Assembly: GCF_024166365.1 (NCBI RefSeq)
Contig: NC_064842.1
Coordinates: 10,015,001-10,079,000 of the forward strand
DNA length: 64,000 nt
Reading direction: 5' to 3'
Source: Elephas maximus indicus
Lineage: Eukaryota > Chordata > Mammalia > Proboscidea > Elephantidae
Every line of letters begins with the position of its first letter. Within the stretch, counting starts at the first letter, position 1. Made by a program: the position numbers and the translations under genes. Below, in pieces: positions 32,913 to 43,633 of this stretch. The notes beneath the pieces are model-generated. The model saw only the letters and a list, made by a program, of their open reading frames with translations. It was not told where the DNA came from and made no database searches.

Positions 32913-34955
32913 GCAGAAAAAAACATGCTGGCATTCTAGCTGGCTTTTGTCATACCTGACCTTTCCTCTCTTCATGATCAACCTAGAAATGAGCATGGAT
33001 TACTACTTATTTCTATCAAACTAAAATTTGACTAGCGCTATGCGAGATCCTGGAAGGGATGCAAAAGTCTCGTTGGTGAAATAATTTAATCACAACACAA
33101 GTAAGTAGTTGATTAGATTAATTCCTAGTATGGTGGATTGGCAGTGATGCTATGCTAGAGTCATTGAGGAAAAGGAAATGATAAAGTGAGTTACAACAGC
33201 CAGACAAGATTTCAGGAAGAAGTTAGGTAGTTAAGGTTAGTTAGGATGGAAAGTCATAAAAAATGACTGAAATGTTGAACAGAGATTAAAACGTAGATGT
33301 CCAAATTGGGTGTTCGGTCACATTGTTACTGGCTAAGGGGAATTAAAATATTTATCCCAGAGTTTTAGATGTTGAGGAATTTGACATTGACAATAATGTT
33401 TGGCCTCTTCCGACCACTGAATTAGCTTCAAATGCAGATGTGAAGCTAAGGGGAGGCAACTGGCAGGTAAGCAAATGTACCAGAGCAAGGCCAGCATGAA
33501 GAACACAGTAAGAGAGCTACAGAATGACACTTGCTTGGTCTGGAGTGTGGTATTTTTTCTTGGATGCTTGGTTGGCATTCATATATTGTTTTTGAAGGTT
33601 GGATCCTCTTTAGGGTGGGAAGGAGGAAATATCTGGGTAGGTGAGCTCTATGGAGATCATTCACAATCTTTTTCTCAGGCCATATGATGGTTTGTGGAAA
33701 GCTGAATGTTACAGAGGAAGATGTGGTAAGCTTAATCCTAGGGACAGGAAAGGTAACGTCTTGTAAAGTCCATACCAGACAGAGATGATAAAAAATGTTC
33801 TAGAGAAAAGGGAAGGTAAGAGAGAGAGAATAGCATGAGAAAAATGGGAAGGAGGAGAACAGGAGATGAGGGAGAAGAGAAGGAGGTGAGATACTAGAGA
33901 GGAGAGGATGAGTAGATTTTTCTTCTGCTGGTCTTTGTGATTTCTGGATAAATTGATTTGAAGTCTCAGGGCTGCACTTGATTGACAGGTATGTTTGTTA
34001 AATGATTCCACTAATGTTTCTTTACTCTTGGAATATTTCATTTAATCAAAAGACAATTCTGCAAAATTATTAGCTCTAGAAAATAGCTCTGCAGGTGATT
34101 CAAACACCTATAGCTCCACTAATAAAATTCAACAGATGCCAATGTTTTCCCATATTTGCTTCAGACTTTTTTTTTTCCAAGAAATTATTCTTTATACAGG
34201 GTCTCTTGACCTCTTCTCTGAGCTCCAAATTTACCTACCCACAAAGATATTGAATGTTTCCATCTGCATGTTCCATAGGCACCTGAGACACATTGGGTTA
34301 ACAACTAACCTTGTGTCTTTCCCCCAACCTGTTGCTCTACCTTTCTTTCTTCTATTAAAGAAGGCCATTGTCAGTTCTAGTGGTCCATAAAGCTTGCTTC
34401 ATTTGCTTTACTTGCCCCTCTATCACCATCCTCGTGAGTACACAGGATGGCTCATTCATCCTTCCCTTGTCCTCGGAAATAGGACTTTGTAGCTAGAGAA
34501 GTAACAGGGACAGCCAGCCTTAAGCAGATGATGGGAAGTATCACTGCAAATATAAAATAAAGGCATATATTGCTCCCCAAACTCTTGCTTGTTTCTGCAC
34601 GTATCTTGAAGTATATCGTGCTATTGTTTCCGAGGGCAGCTGCCTAGAGCAAGGATCTTGATCCTTCCTCCTGTAATTGAAGACTATGTATTTCCAGGAA
34701 AAAAAAAAGGTAGGAAGGAAAACCTGATAAGTTTCCATTGTCTTCACTTTCAAAAAGAAGACTAAATGCCAAGACTCTGTCATTTCCCAAGGAGAAATGA
34801 TTTGAAGATGAAAGCTGCTCCCATGGTATGTTGTGGTTTTTGTGTGTATTGTGTTGGTGTGTGTAATTTTTTCTTTTTCATTTTAATGCACACTTTCCTA
34901 TGCCTGGAATAATTTTGGGGGGGGGGCCCTATCTTCTTATATCAGATGTCAATTT
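32913..34955. other. Unassigned intergenic sequence
   Basis: About 2 kb with no coding signal. It includes the purine-rich stretch listed separately. The part 33060-33260 has the look of an old dispersed repeat. Confidence 0.4.
33785..33912. repeat. GA-rich polypurine tract
   Basis: About 125 bases made almost wholly of A and G on the + strand, with no fixed repeat unit. Confidence 0.8.
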
Positions 34956-35226
34956 GTTTGGATATCTTCCCTGACTCTGTGCCCCAAAGGGGTCAGTGTC
35001 ACTCTATATACGTCCATGGAGAATACACCCCACTTTTCCTATCAGAATACCTATCACATTGTACTGTGATCACCTGTGTCTTTAGCTGCCTGCCTCCCTT
35101 CATAGAAGGTAAACTCTGGGAGAGTTAAGACCCATATTTGTCTTGTTTGCTATTGATTTTCTGGGGCATAGAGAGTCTCTTGCATTTACTAGGCACCCGG
35201 TGAATACTTGTGGATTAAATTAAATC
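34956..35226 (+). mobile_element. L2 LINE 3' end
   Basis: ATCTTCCCTGACTCTGTGCC, 'cttttcctatcagaatacctatcacattgta', AGAAGGTAAACTCTGGGAGA, TTTACTAGGCACCCGGTGAA and a degraded AATAAAT end. These follow the L2 3' end. Confidence 0.75.
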
Positions 35227-35512
35227 TTTTCAGCAAATCTCAGATTCCATCTTCTTTCTTAATTTCTCCACTCAATTATCTCTACTGCTGTCCAGCCTCT
35301 CATCATCTCTCATATGCATTATGGCAAAACCTCCATCTCCATCTCTCCTCCACAATTCCCATCCTCCCAAATCATAAGCACCAATGATATATTCACATAC
35401 CCAAACTCTTCCTCTCACTTGGAAAAGAGTTTGTAAATGTTTTCTATTGATTTTTTTTTTTTATCAGATTAGTTCAAAGTGCTTTCATCATTCCAAGAGT
35501 TTAATGTTCCGA
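35227..35512. other. Unassigned intergenic sequence
   Basis: Nothing recognised. Confidence 0.35.
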
Positions 35513-35742
35513 TGTTGTTATTGTTGTCATCATCGTTGTTGTAGTTAGGTACCTTTGAGTCTCCTTTTGGCTCTTAGTGGCCCCATGTGACAGAGTAGAA
35601 CTGCCCCGTAGAGCTTTCTAGGTTGTAATCTTCAAAGGGACAGTTGCCAGGTCTTTCTCCCTTGAAGTGGCAGGGTGGGTCTGAACCTCCAGCCTTTCAG
35701 TTAGCAGCCAAGCACTTCACTGTTGAGCCACCACAGCTCTCT
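35513..35742 (-). mobile_element. Afrotherian SINE, long subtype
   Basis: Antisense copy with an expanded TTGTTGTCATCATCGTTGTT tail, GTAATCTTCAAAGGGACAG in the middle and GAGCCACCACAGCTC at the head end. Confidence 0.88.
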
Positions 35743-35825
35743 AAATATACAAACTCAGGTACCTGCTATTTCCATATATAAACTCCTATTCCTAAATAGG
35801 CTATTTCCTGACTAATCGCCTAGAT

Positions 35826-36749
35826 GTGTGTGGTGCAGTAAATTGCTATTATATGGCACTTCTAGGCACAGCCTTTGTAACTCCCACAAAATGATTGGGT
35901 GGGACTATGGAAATAAGGTGTGGCACACCAAGGGGATTGGAAGTCTGCTAATGCAAATAAGGTGCACAGAACACTTGTGGGAGTGGGATTATGCAGATAA
36001 GGTACTTGGAACCATTGTAGCAATTGGTCAGTTTTGCCATCTCACTAGGCTGAAAGGGAGCCAATCTCAGAGGTTGGAGGGAGATATCTCTACCATCAAG
36101 AAGATCCAGGAGTGGACCATGTCTTTTGGACCCAGTGTCCCTGCACCAAGAACCTCCTAGACCCAGGAAACACACAGCTATAACACCACGTAGCTGTAAA
36201 ATGGAGATGGCAGGAGACAGCACGGTGGGCTTCCCAGCCCATGTGGCAAGGTGGCTACTGTGGGCTTGCTGACCCATGGAGGGGGAGATCTGAGTACCTT
36301 TAGGCAGGGACTTGCTGGCAGAGTGGGGTGCCTCTGGGCACTTATCAGCAGAGCTAAAGAGCTTTGTAGCACTTGCCAGAGCAGGGCAGAGGGCCCCCGC
36401 CAGGAGCAAGGGCTCAGGTTGAGAGAGAGGGCCCAAAAAGCAGCCAAGAAGAAGCCATCCTGATCAAAGAACTGTATCCTGAGTTGTTCCTGTTATTTCC
36501 AAGTTGATCCTGATCCTGGATTGTAACCTGTTGCTTCCCTAATAAATCCCGTAATCCTGAGTATGGTCTGTGAGTTCTACGTGGCCACTGCAATGGATTA
36601 TCAAACCCAACCGAGAAGTAGAGAGTGCCATGGGAGGGATGGCTGGTGTCAGACATGGTAAAGAGGTTGGAGAGAGGACGTATACCTGGCCTCCACCTCA
36701 TTACTTTGGGCTGATGCTGATGTAGATTACCTCCCCCTGAAGTTAGACA
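35826..36749 (+). mobile_element. Candidate LTR with repeated AAATAAGG motif
   Basis: Begins near TGTGTGGTGCAG and ends near GTTAGACA, about 920 bases. It carries a poly(A) signal AATAAA at 36541. A unit with (A/G)ATAAGGT recurs at 35911, 35955 and 35995, a spacing of 40-44 bases, as in LTR enhancer repeats; one unit includes ATGCAAAT. No flanking duplication could be confirmed and no related copy is in the window. It could instead be another old repeat. Confidence 0.4.
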
Positions 36750-36756
36750 GCAGAGT

Positions 36757-37155
36757 GTGACTCTGCCCCATCTTCACAACTTGCTAAGACCATGCTCACC
36801 TCTTACTTACAGCAGTTCCCTCAGCCGCCCTCCCTTGTCTATCTTCTGCTCATCCAAACCCTTCTCATCCTTCAAAGATCAACCCCAGGCCCATTTCCTG
36901 AAGCCTTCTCTTTTTTTTTTTTTTTTTAGCCATTCATGCTCCCATTAATCTTACTGCTTTATAACTATCTCTGAAATTTATAGCCAAGTTATATAGCATT
37001 GGTACTCTGATTTGTTTCTAATTTTGTAGACAATTTCCTCAACTCAGTTTTAAGATGTTTGAAGTCAAGAATTATGCCTTGTAACAGTGCATCTGAACCT
37101 AACCTAGCGTATTTGATTGACATACTATGCATAAACCTGTTGATTGATTGTCAAA
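36757..37155 (+). mobile_element. L2/CR1-like LINE 3' remnant
   Basis: TCTCATCCTTCAAAGATCAA, CCCATTTCCTGAAGCCTTCT and a (TTGATTGA)-type end resemble L2/CR1 3' ends. A T run at 36910-36927 interrupts it. Confidence 0.45.
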
Positions 37156-37499
37156 TCGGAGAAGTAGCCCTGGGTATGAAAATTAAAACATCAAATAAAA
37201 GTTATATGAGAATGAGTTAAAGCACTTAAATTTATGTGCTTCCAAATTAAGTGTTACTTTGTTACCTGATAGAATAATTTTAAGTCCAATACACCTCAAC
37301 CCAGCCCAGGTAAATATTTCTAAAAGGGAACCACAATTGCAAATTGTGACATTAGTCATGGGTTCTAAGCATTGGGGGTCATTTGACATTGCAGCCACCA
37401 TAGGACTACAGCTGCACTATAGCTTCTGTGAGAGAAGAAGCAGAAATGCCAACTGGTACTGAAATGGAGTAAGAAGGGGTACAAGCTCTTCTCCACCCT
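37156..37499. other. Unassigned intergenic sequence
   Basis: Nothing recognised. Confidence 0.35.
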
Positions 37500-37773
37500 C
37501 TGTTGTTGTTGCCATCAAGTCAGCCCATCTACTACCGGATCAGACTTTTGGAATCCAAAGGGTTTTCATTGGCAGATTTTTGGAGTTAGATCACCAGGCC
37601 TTTCTTCCTGGTCTGTCTTAGCTTGGAAGCATCGCTGAAACCTCTTCAGCACCATGGCAACAAGTAAGCCTGCACTGACGGATGAGTGACGTTGTGCATG
37701 AGGTGCATTGGCCGGGAATGGAACCCGGGTCTCCACATGGAAGGCGAGAATTCTACCACTGAACCACCACTCC
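37500..37773 (-). mobile_element. Chimeric SINE: tRNA-Gly-like head on an RTE-derived body
   Basis: The left end is the antisense RTE tail (TGTTGTTGTTGCCATCAAGT). The body (37560-37660) matches the middle of the 390-bp RTE-derived element ('ggcctttcttcctggtctgtcttag'). The right 69 bases (37705-37773) are the reverse complement of a tRNA-Gly-like sequence: GTGGTTCAGTGGTAGAATTC (D-arm side), GCCTTCCATG (anticodon loop, TCC in the anticodon position) and GGTTCCATTCC (T arm). A second copy is at 46561-46873. A tRNA finder could call this a tRNA pseudogene. Confidence 0.8.
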
Positions 37774-37825
37774 CCACTCTCCATCACTAAGGAAATGGGG
37801 GAAAGGACGGGTCTAGTTGCTGACA

Positions 37826-37991
37826 CCTACCTGTTACCTCTTGCTGTCGAGTCAATGCCAACTCACAGTGACTCTATAGAACAGAATAGAACTGTTCCAT
37901 AGGGTTTCCAAGGACCAGCTGATGGATTTGAACTGCTGCTGTCCTTTCAATTAGTAGCTGTAGCTCTTAATCACTGTGCCACCAGGGCTCC
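37826..37991 (-). mobile_element. Afrotherian SINE with 11-bp target-site duplication
   Basis: Antisense copy bounded by AGTTGCTGACA at 37815-37825 and 37992-38002. Confidence 0.96.
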
Positions 37992-38002
37992 AGTTGCTGA
38001 CA

Positions 38003-38326
38003 AGGAGTACATAAAAGAACGAATCATAGTTCCTGCCCTCTAGGCACATAAGTCCAGTAGGAAAAAGCAGAGGAGTGCACAAAAAACAACAGTACAAAAC
38101 ACTATCTGTTAGGTGGAATACGATATGCTAATGGCCTCAGTGGATGACAAGGATAGGCTACAGAGAATGCCAAGGTCTCGGTCTGGGATACTGGAAAAAA
38201 AAAAAAGGGACTGTCAGGAAGAGAAGCTGTTGTGAGAAGAAAGATGTTGAATATGGTTTTGAGTCAATCTGAGGTCAAGGCATTCAAGTAGAAATGTATT
38301 TAATTTCAATGGGGGTAGGCTAGAAA
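38003..38326. other. Unassigned intergenic sequence
   Basis: Poly(A) at 38195-38206. The first 120 bases have the look of an old dispersed repeat. Confidence 0.35.
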
Positions 38327-38512
38327 CAAAGTCCCTGGGTGGTATAAATGGTAAACACACTCAGGTGCTAACTGCAAGGTTATAAGTTCAAGTCCACCCA
38401 AAGGCCTGGTGATCTACCTGAAAAAAATCAGCCATGGAAAACCCTATCAAGCATAGTTTTAACTGACACGTATGGGGTTGCCATGAGTCAAAATCAAGTC
38501 GGTGACATAAGA
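38327..38512 (+). mobile_element. Afrotherian SINE, 'AGTCCCTGG' subtype
   Basis: Sense copy: AGTCCCTGGGTGGTATAAAT, AAAATCAGCCATGGAAAACC and GTTGCCATGAGTCAAAATCA. Confidence 0.85.
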
Positions 38513-38540
38513 AAAATTAGAAATGACTGTTTTTGGTCAA

Positions 38541-38742
38541 AGGAGCCCTGGTGGAGCAGTGGTTAAGTGCTCAGCTGCTTACCCAAAGGTCGGTGGTTCA
38601 AACCCACCAGCCGCTCTGGAGGAAAAAGATGTGGCAGTCTGCTTCCATAAAGATTTACAGCCTTGGAAACCGTATAGGGTCGCTATGAGTTGGAATCAAC
38701 TCGAAGGCAGTGGGTTGGGTTTGGTTTCGGTTTTTGGTTGGG
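38541..38742 (+). mobile_element. Afrotherian SINE, long subtype
   Basis: Sense copy: GGAGCCCTGGTGGAGCAGTG, AAAGATTTACAGCCTTGGAA and GAATCAACTCGAAGGCAGTG, then GGGTTTGG-type repeats. Confidence 0.94.
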
Positions 38743-38913
38743 AATGTAACTTGGGTAGTTGAGACCATAAGAGGTAATAGTTAAAGCATGTAGATAAGTC
38801 ACCCGGAGGGTGTGAGTTTTCTGCATGTTATTTTTTCATCTCTAAACTAATTTCCACTTCACGTGATGTTCTGGGAATTATTCTTAGATCATAAAAGCAT
38901 TTTATTTAACTTG

Positions 38914-39133
38914 TTGTTGTTAGGTGCCGCCAGGTCAGTTCCGACTCATAGCAACTCTACATACAACAGAAAGCAGCACTGCCCGGTCCTACGCCATTCT
39001 CACAATCGATGTTATGCTTGACCCCATTGTTGCAGTCACTCTGTCAACCCATCTCATCTAGGGTCTTCCTCTTTTTCCCTGACCCTCTACTTTTCCCAGC
39101 ATGGTGTCCTTCTCCGGGGACTGGCCCCTCCTG
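38914..39133 (-). mobile_element. RTE-type LINE, 220-bp 5'-truncated copy with exact duplication
   Basis: Antisense copy beginning TTGTTGTTAGGTGCCGCC. ATTTAACTTG is found at 38904-38913 and 39134-39143, which proves target-primed insertion and a truncation of nearly the whole element. Confidence 0.96.
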
Positions 39134-39143
39134 ATTTAACTTG

Positions 39144-39616
39144 TACTGAGGAATAAAGCAAGTGGGATTTCATCAGGTTGCTGGGAAGTTCCTATGAGGC
39201 TTTAGAAGAGGAGGGAGGGAGCAGGAAGTTGTTTTCCCCCCACACTCAGGGGCATTGCTGGGGAATGGTGATGATCCCTGTCTAACCGTAACCCCCTGCT
39301 GAAAGGCAAGGGTGGCATGGGGCGTTCCTGGGACATGCTGGAACCAGTCTGGTAGTTATAACTGCACAATGGTTCTTCTTCACTCAACAATCAAACCGTA
39401 GAACAAAGCATCCCTGGACCTGATTAAGAAAATTCAGATCAGCTCATATCAGCATCATAATAGCTAGCTTAGACCTTATTAATAATACCTTGGTCTATTT
39501 AAAGCCGAGTGCTTACATTTAAAGTGTTTTACATAAATTGCCTCGTATTTATTTATACTTACATATGATTTAGTTATATAGAGCTGCCTGTTTTTTAAAT
39601 GCTTTCTACATACTAC
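39144..39616. other. Unassigned intergenic sequence
   Basis: Nothing recognised. Confidence 0.35.
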
Positions 39617-39820
39617 GTGGAGTCCCTGGATGGTGTAAATGGTTAACCGCTGGGCTGCTAATCAAAAGATTGGAGGTTCCACTCCATCCAGAGGTGTGTC
39701 AGAAGAAAGGCCTGGCTTCTGAAAGATCACAGACTTGAAAACCCTATGGAGCACAGTTCTACTCTGACATACATGGAGTCGCCGTGAGTTGCAATATACT
39801 CAATGGCAACCATTTTCTTT
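39617..39820 (+). mobile_element. Afrotherian SINE, 'GGAGTCCCTGG' subtype
   Basis: Sense copy: GGAGTCCCTGGATGGTGTAA, AGAAGAAAGGCCTGGCTTCT and GTCGCCGTGAGTTGCAATAT. Confidence 0.9.
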
Positions 39821-39845
39821 TTGTTATATGCTAGACACTAAATTA

Positions 39846-40050
39846 TTGTTGATGTTAGGTACTGTTGGGTCAATTCCAACTCACAGCGATCCCATGTGAC
39901 AGAGTAGAACTACCCCAATGGAGTTTTCTAGGCTGTAACCTTCGTGGGATCATTGCTAGGTCTTTCTCTCATGAAGCTGCTGAGTGGGTTCAAACCACCA
40001 ACCTTTCATTTAGCAGACGACCGCTTAGCCATTGCACCACCAGGGGCTCC
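39846..40050 (-). mobile_element. Afrotherian SINE, long subtype
   Basis: Antisense copy: TTGATGTTAGGTACTGTTGG, then GCTGTAACCTTCGTGGGATC and CACCACCAGGGGCTCC. It forms a tail-to-tail pair with 39617-39820. Confidence 0.92.
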
Positions 40051-40189
40051 TTGGCCCTGAAATAGATGCTTTCAAAACACAAGGCCAGCTTCGTGGGTGT
40101 AGAACCTGTGCCGTTGCATAGGGGCCCTGGGATCAAAAGGGCTTTGTGCTTGGTTTAATATTCTGTCTTGAAATTCTGAGTCGCACTGG

Positions 40190-40375
40190 GCCCTGAATAT
40201 TCTGTAGCCGCTTCTCTACACACACCGTGTTCTGCAATCCTTAGAGCTACTACTCTATGAGGTATGACATTAGTTCGATTTTACAGATAAGGAGACGAGG
40301 GCTTAAGGAGTGATTTGTCCAGGGCGTGAATGTGCTCGAGCTGATCTTTCCACTGTGGCCTCTGCTACTGTTAAG
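40190..40375 (-). mobile_element. MIR SINE
   Basis: Antisense MIR: 'actctatgaggtatgaca', 'gattttacagataaggagac', then 'ttgtccagggcgtgaatg'. Confidence 0.75.
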
Positions 40376-40399
40376 CTGATACTTTCCACCTGTGCTTGC

Positions 40400-40580
40400 A
40401 GATCTGAGTTTTCCAAGTGTGCTCACCGTGTACCTGCATCAGGTTCACCTAGGGAGCTTGTGAAGGTGGAGGTTTCTAATTAGCAGGCTCTGTGGGCGGG
40501 ACCTGGGAATTTGCATTTTAATTCATTGCCCAAGTGACTCTTGTACCCACCCAAGTCTGAAAATGAAAGCTCTCCATCAG
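40400..40580 (+). mobile_element. hAT-Charlie fossil (MER5-like)
   Basis: CATCAGGTTCACCTAGGGAG, GGGCGGGACCTGGGAATTTG, then CATTTTAATTCATTGCCCAA match MER5-type elements in order. Confidence 0.7.
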
Positions 40581-40807
40581 TGGCTTTCAGCCCGTGGTGG
40601 CCCCAGCCCATGTAAGAGACACATTTCACATCAAGACCCAGCACACACGCGATGGAAGTATCATGCACTAGTATTTAGTCTTGCTACGTGTGAGACACTG
40701 GTGATTATTTGATTCTATTCCAATTTGTGTTCGTAACACTTACAGTGATTCACGGTACAGATCATGAGTTGCAACCTGAAAAACAGCGTTTGGGTAGATG
40801 GGGAAAT

Positions 40808-40967
40808 CAAAAAAACCAAGCCCATCAAGTTGATCCAACTCATAGCGATCCTATAGAAAGGAGTGGAACTGTCTCATAGTAGTTCAAAAGAGCTGCTGGT
40901 GGATTCAAACCGCTGTCCTTTTTGGTCAGCAGCATAGCTCTTAACCACTGTGCCACCAGGGCTCTTT
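40808..40967 (-). mobile_element. Afrotherian SINE
   Basis: Antisense copy: 'aaccaagcccatcaagttga', CAACTCATAGCGATCCTATA and CACTGTGCCACCAGGGCTC. Confidence 0.92.
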
Positions 40968-41943
40968 TAAACAGGGAGGACGTATTAAATAGGACTTGAG
41001 TCTAACACTTTGGGAGACCTAGGAAAAGAATACGGAAAGAGAGCTACTCTTCCATTTAGGATTGCTTGTTTTACAGGTTTTTAACTTTTTTTTTTTTTAA
41101 CAGAGCTCTTTTAGAAAATCTGATTAAAACCAAGGCCTCATTTGACATAAAAAAAAAAATCACTTATACATGGAGTATTTCATATGTTTGCAAGGCTTTC
41201 TGGATCTCCCAATCTCTTAGACCCCAGGTGAATAATCCTTAATTTAATTGTAGCTGTATATAAAAACAGGAGTCAAAAGTGAGTACAATTACATAACTAC
41301 ATATTACATCATTGGGTGGCATAAAGTTCCAGGAATTTATTCCCTTTCAGCCTTGAAGTCATCAAAACTGATACCCACTGGCTGTTCTTCTTTCTTTTGT
41401 ATCCATCTGATATCACCAGAATGCAGTCAATAGAGAAAATTGTTGCCAAAGCATAAGGATAGCCACCTGGAAGCATCTTTATAGGAGGCAGAGGTCACTA
41501 ATAACAAAAGCTGGGAAGGAGGGTGAGTGCCCAGACTCCACTGGGCTCTGTCATCTCTCGGTCAAGAACTGGGACATGGGGGACCTAGCATTCCACTCGG
41601 GTATGTTAGACTCTGACTAAGCAGCAGCTACGTTACGTCTCTTCCCAAGGTAGCCCAGGAGTAGCGTGCAACTTTGAAGCTGTTTGGGCAAGCCTAGAAT
41701 CTTCAGCTTTCTTTACAAGGAGGGTATGCCCATTCTCAGAGATTAAGGAACGATTCAGATTCATCTCTGGACATAAAATGAGGAAACAAAAGCTGAAAAG
41801 ATGCTTTCTGTAAGCCTCACAGCACCAACCATGCCCCAGTCCCAGAAACACCTCTATGGGTGTCATACCTTATCAGTGTGAAGAACATTTTTGGGGAGGA
41901 CACGGAGAAGTGATGGGAAGAGAGCCTGGGGAAGGTGCATTAC
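40968..41943. other. Unassigned intergenic sequence
   Basis: T run at 41087-41098 and A run at 41149-41158. Nothing else recognised. Confidence 0.4.
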
Positions 41944-42220
41944 AGCAGAGCTACTCAAAATATGGTCCACAGGCCAGTGTGCAACTGTGGATTGTCCGTC
42001 GTTTGGAGATGAGCAAAGTGCAAATTGAGAGTAGCTATTTAGAAGAGTATGGTAATTGAACAGGATAATTTTATGTCTGTTGAATCTAATAATAAATATG
42101 AGCTTTTATTTTGTGTATCTATGTTTTAGTATTTTTATTTTTTGATTAACTTTTATTATATTTTACAAAAGTATCAGTCATTGACAGATTAGAAATTGGG
42201 GGGAAAGAACTGGCCTTTTA
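41944..42220 (+). mobile_element. hAT-like fossil, left part
   Basis: CTACTCAAAATATGGTCCAC resembles a Charlie-type start. The matching end (GTTTGAGGAGCACCGCTCTA) lies at about 43603-43625, on the other side of the RTE, so the RTE seems to have landed in it. Confidence 0.5.
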
Positions 42221-43602
42221 GCATAGGCAGTATGCTGAGCAAATAATCAAAGAAGAATTCAATATCAGGATTGGAGGAAGATTCATTAACAACCTGCAAT
42301 ATGTAGATGACACAACCTTGCTTGCTGAAAGTGAAGAGGACTTGAAGCACTTACTGATGAAGATCAAAGACCACAGCCTTCAATATGGATTACACCTTGT
42401 CTTAGTTATCTAGTGCTGCCATAATAGAAAAACAAATGTATGGCTTTAACAAACAACTTTATTGTCTCACAGTCTAGTAGGCTAGAAGTCTGAATTCACG
42501 ATGCCAACTCCAGGGGAAGACGTTCTCTGTTGGCTCTGGAGGAAGGTCCTTGCCAACAATCTTCCCCTGGTCTAGGAGCTTCTCAGGCACAGAAAGCCTG
42601 GGGTCCAAAGGACACACTCTGCTCCTGGTACTGTTTCTTGGTGGTATGAGGTCCCTCTGTCTCTCTGCTCACTTCTCTCTTCTATATCTCAGAAGAGAAT
42701 GGTTTAAGACACAACCTAATCTTGTAGGTTGAGTCCTGCCTCATTAATGTAACAGCCTCTAATTCTGCCTCATTAAAATCATAGAGGTAGGACATACAGC
42801 ACGTAGGATAATCACATCAGATGACAAAATGGTGGACAATCACACAATACTGAGAATCATGGCTAGCCAAGTTGATAAATATTTTGGGGGGACACAATTC
42901 AATCCATGACACACCTCAGCATAAAGAAAACAAAAATCCTCACAACTGGACCAATAAGCAACATCACGATAAATGAAGAAAATATTGAAGTTGTGAAGGA
43001 TTTCATTTTACTTGGATCCACAATCAATGCCCATGGAAGTAGCAGACAAGAAATCAAAGGACACATTGCATTGGGCAAATCTGCTGCAAAAGACCCCTTA
43101 ATAAAGTATTAAAAAGCAAAGATACCACCTTAAGGACTAAAGTGACCCTGGCTCAAGCTACAGTGTTTTGAATAGCCTTATATGGTTGGGAAAGCTGGAC
43201 AATGAATGAAGAAGACCAAAGAAGAATTGATGCCTTTGAATGATGGTGTTGGCAAAGAGTATTGAATATACTATGGGCTGCGAAAAGAACGAACAAGTCT
43301 GTGTTGGAAGAAGTACAGCCAGAATGTTCCCTTAGAAGGAAGGATGGCGAGACTTCATCTCACATACTTTGGACATGTTATCAGGAGGGACCAGACCCTA
43401 GAGATGGCCATCATGCTTGGTAAAGTAGAGGGTAAGGGGAAAAGAGGAAGACGCTCAATGAGATGGATTGACACAGTGGCTGCAACAATGGGCTCAAGCG
43501 TAACAGTGATTGTGAGGATGGCGCAGGACTGGGCAGTGTTTAGTTCTGTTGTACGTAGGGTTGCTATGAGTTGGAATTGACTTGACAGCACCTAACAACA
43601 GT
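42221..43602 (+). mobile_element. RTE-type LINE, 3' third, carrying an LTR
   Basis: Sense copy from the reverse-transcriptase region 'tatgctgagcaaataatc' through 'tatgtagatgacacaaccttg' to the 3' end CCTAACAACAG. The 'YVDD' active-site stretch (about 42297-42310) is still readable, but stops follow. An antisense LTR splits it at 42398-42911. Frames at 42906-43112 and 43344-43580 are remnants of the ORF. Confidence 0.94.
42398..42911 (-). mobile_element. MaLR-like solo LTR with exact 5-bp duplication
   Basis: 514 bases from TGTCTTAGTTATCTAG to CAATCCATGACA, flanked by CACCT at 42393-42397 and 42912-42916. The RTE sequence 'ttacacct' and 'cacctcagcataaag' joins perfectly once the LTR and one CACCT are removed. 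Confidence 0.96.
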
Positions 43603-43633
43603 TTGAGGAGCACCGCTCTAGAGCAATGTACCG
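43603..43633 (+). mobile_element. hAT-like fossil, right end
   Basis: GTTTGAGGAGCACCGCTCTA resembles the inverted terminus of Charlie-type elements and pairs with the start at 41944. Confidence 0.45.

Noticed and set aside
33785-33912. Polypurine tract as a regulatory element or triplex site
   Set aside because: Such tracts are common in mammalian DNA. Nothing nearby suggests function.
35948-36463. Overlapping frames of 162 and 89 codons (antisense) and 70 codons (sense) as a gene
   Set aside because: They lie in the candidate LTR, overlap on both strands and have no domain.
37705-37773. Functional tRNA-Gly gene
   Set aside because: It has the arms of tRNA-Gly but several changes in the acceptor and anticodon stems, and it is fused to a SINE body. 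Best read as a SINE head.
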